Shown one piece after another: positions 63,384-64,000 of a stretch of 64,000 nucleotides of DNA (position 1 is its first letter; the number at the start of each line of letters is the position of its first letter). Origin of the DNA: Alkalihalobacterium alkalinitrilicum (GTDB lineage Bacteria > Bacillota > Bacilli > Bacillales > Bacillaceae_F); NCBI RefSeq assembly GCF_002019605.1, contig NZ_KV917368.1:93809-157808 (forward strand). The letters run 5' to 3'. The notes under the pieces were generated by a model, which was given only the letters and a program-made list of their open reading frames with translations, had not been told where the DNA came from and searched no databases. A program made the translations under genes and the position numbers.

Positions 63384-64000
63384 TCAACTAAAGTATTTCT
63401 TGGCTAATTTTTCTGCAGTACGTGTTGCTAAGGCCTGGGTTGTCAGAGTAGGATTCGGACCGCCGATGCCATTATAATGGACGCTATTATCAGCAATAAA
63501 AAGTCTTTTTACTTGGTAGGCTTCACATATATCATCTACAACAAAACCCATCCGCATCGTCGATTCAATATGGACAAACAAATGAGCAGGCCAATCTGTC
63601 CTATGAATTTGTTTGGCTCCTGCTTTTCGTAAAATATCTGCAGAGATTTTGACTAACTGATCTCTCTTTTTTGCATCTTCCTTACTTGGTGTATAGCGAA
63701 TAACAGGGATCGGACCATGCTCATCCTTCAAATTAAGGTCTAGTGTGACCCCGTTTCTTTTATGGGGCTGGTCATCAGTAAGGATCATGATACTTAACGT
63801 ATTTTGATAGTTTTCCATCCAGTTTTTGAGTTCATTACCGACGACTCGACCACGAACATCCCAAGGTTCAGGCTCTGATGGTCCCTGTTTAAAAGAATAG
63901 CCGCTTTGAGTAAAGCCAAAAGTTAATGATGCGAATAAACCAGGACTTACTCCAGACGGTTGAATACATCCTAGCCCAGGGTAATCTAACCTTGCTCCTG
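63384..64000 (-). CDS. GMC oxidoreductase, C-terminal part (gene runs out of window)
   Basis: The frame stays open to the window end (64000), so the N-terminal FAD domain lies beyond. The visible 205 residues carry the GMC C-terminal domain: SGYSFKQGPSEPEPWDVRGR, HIESTMRMG (with the expected catalytic His), and the closing FAD-contact region ADNSVHYNGIGGPNPTLTTQ. Bacterial GMC enzymes oxidise alcohols, sugars or choline-like compounds; the substrate cannot be read here. In the visible part, MENYQNTLSIM is internal, not the true start. Confidence 0.82.
   Translation of the reverse strand, partial: GARLDYPGLGCIQPSGVSPGLFASLTFGFTQSGYSFKQGPSEPEPWDVRGRVVGNELKNWMENYQNTLSIMILTDDQPHKRNGVTLDLNLKDEHGPIPVIRYTPSKEDAKKRDQLVKISADILRKAGAKQIHRTDWPAHLFVHIESTMRMGFVVDDICEAYQVKRLFIADNSVHYNGIGGPNPTLTTQALATRTAEKLAKKYFS

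Overview
The window is from a low-GC, endospore-forming Bacillaceae member. Most proteins match families first described in Bacillus subtilis: YkuI, DynA (YpbR), YppG, CheV, KamA with the Yod enzymes, YkuK, YisP, Ku/LigD, SplA/SplB, YpiB, YkpA, YndM and YdbM. Genes have strong Shine-Dalgarno sites, frequent TTG/GTG starts and clean intrinsic terminators. Several products are spore or stress related. I see no rRNA, tRNA or CRISPR array. The species cannot be fixed from this sequence.

Layout. 1-9.2 kb: end of an alpha/beta hydrolase, the c-di-GMP sensor YkuI, an MFS permease, the double-dynamin DynA with a HesB-like partner, YppG, a small heat-shock protein and a membrane dipeptidase. 9.3-14.9 kb: an ABC ATPase, a complete IS4-family insertion sequence (10138-11668), a Na/Pi cotransporter, CheV and a DUF421 membrane protein. 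15.4-23.6 kb: a lysine degradation locus made of two converging units. yodT, the CoA-transferase pair, yodQ and yodP run rightward. kamA and yokU run leftward behind a sigma-54 activator (kamR), and kamA has a near-consensus sigma-54 promoter. 24-36 kb: YkuK, a HesB-like protein, SIMPL protein, esterase, aldo/keto reductase, aminopeptidase, methionine gamma-lyase-like enzyme, YisP, YuzF-like protein and manganese catalase. 36-42 kb: a DNA-repair stretch with divergent ligD/ku (end joining) and splA-splB (spore photoproduct repair). 42-52 kb: a Glu-rich lipoprotein, a CobW GTPase, an M50 protease with an altered active site, YpiB, an Aas-like fusion enzyme, MutT, a GH13 glucosidase and a TauE exporter. 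52-64 kb: decayed genes (a chemotaxis receptor, a 5TMR sensor, a GNAT fragment), a phosphoesterase, an HtrA-like protease, a frameshifted U32 gene, YkpA, YdbM and the end of a GMC oxidoreductase.

The most unusual feature is a family of modular, structured intergenic repeats. Seven copies lie between 23.7 and 55.6 kb, all in the same orientation, in short and long forms with interchangeable internal modules. I do not recognise them as a named element. Other points of note are: five small genes of 33-50 codons lying outside the long ORFs, one with a perfect sigma-A promoter and terminator; an HKWGH instead of HExxH site in the M50 protein; and a one-base loss in an A tract that splits the U32 gene.
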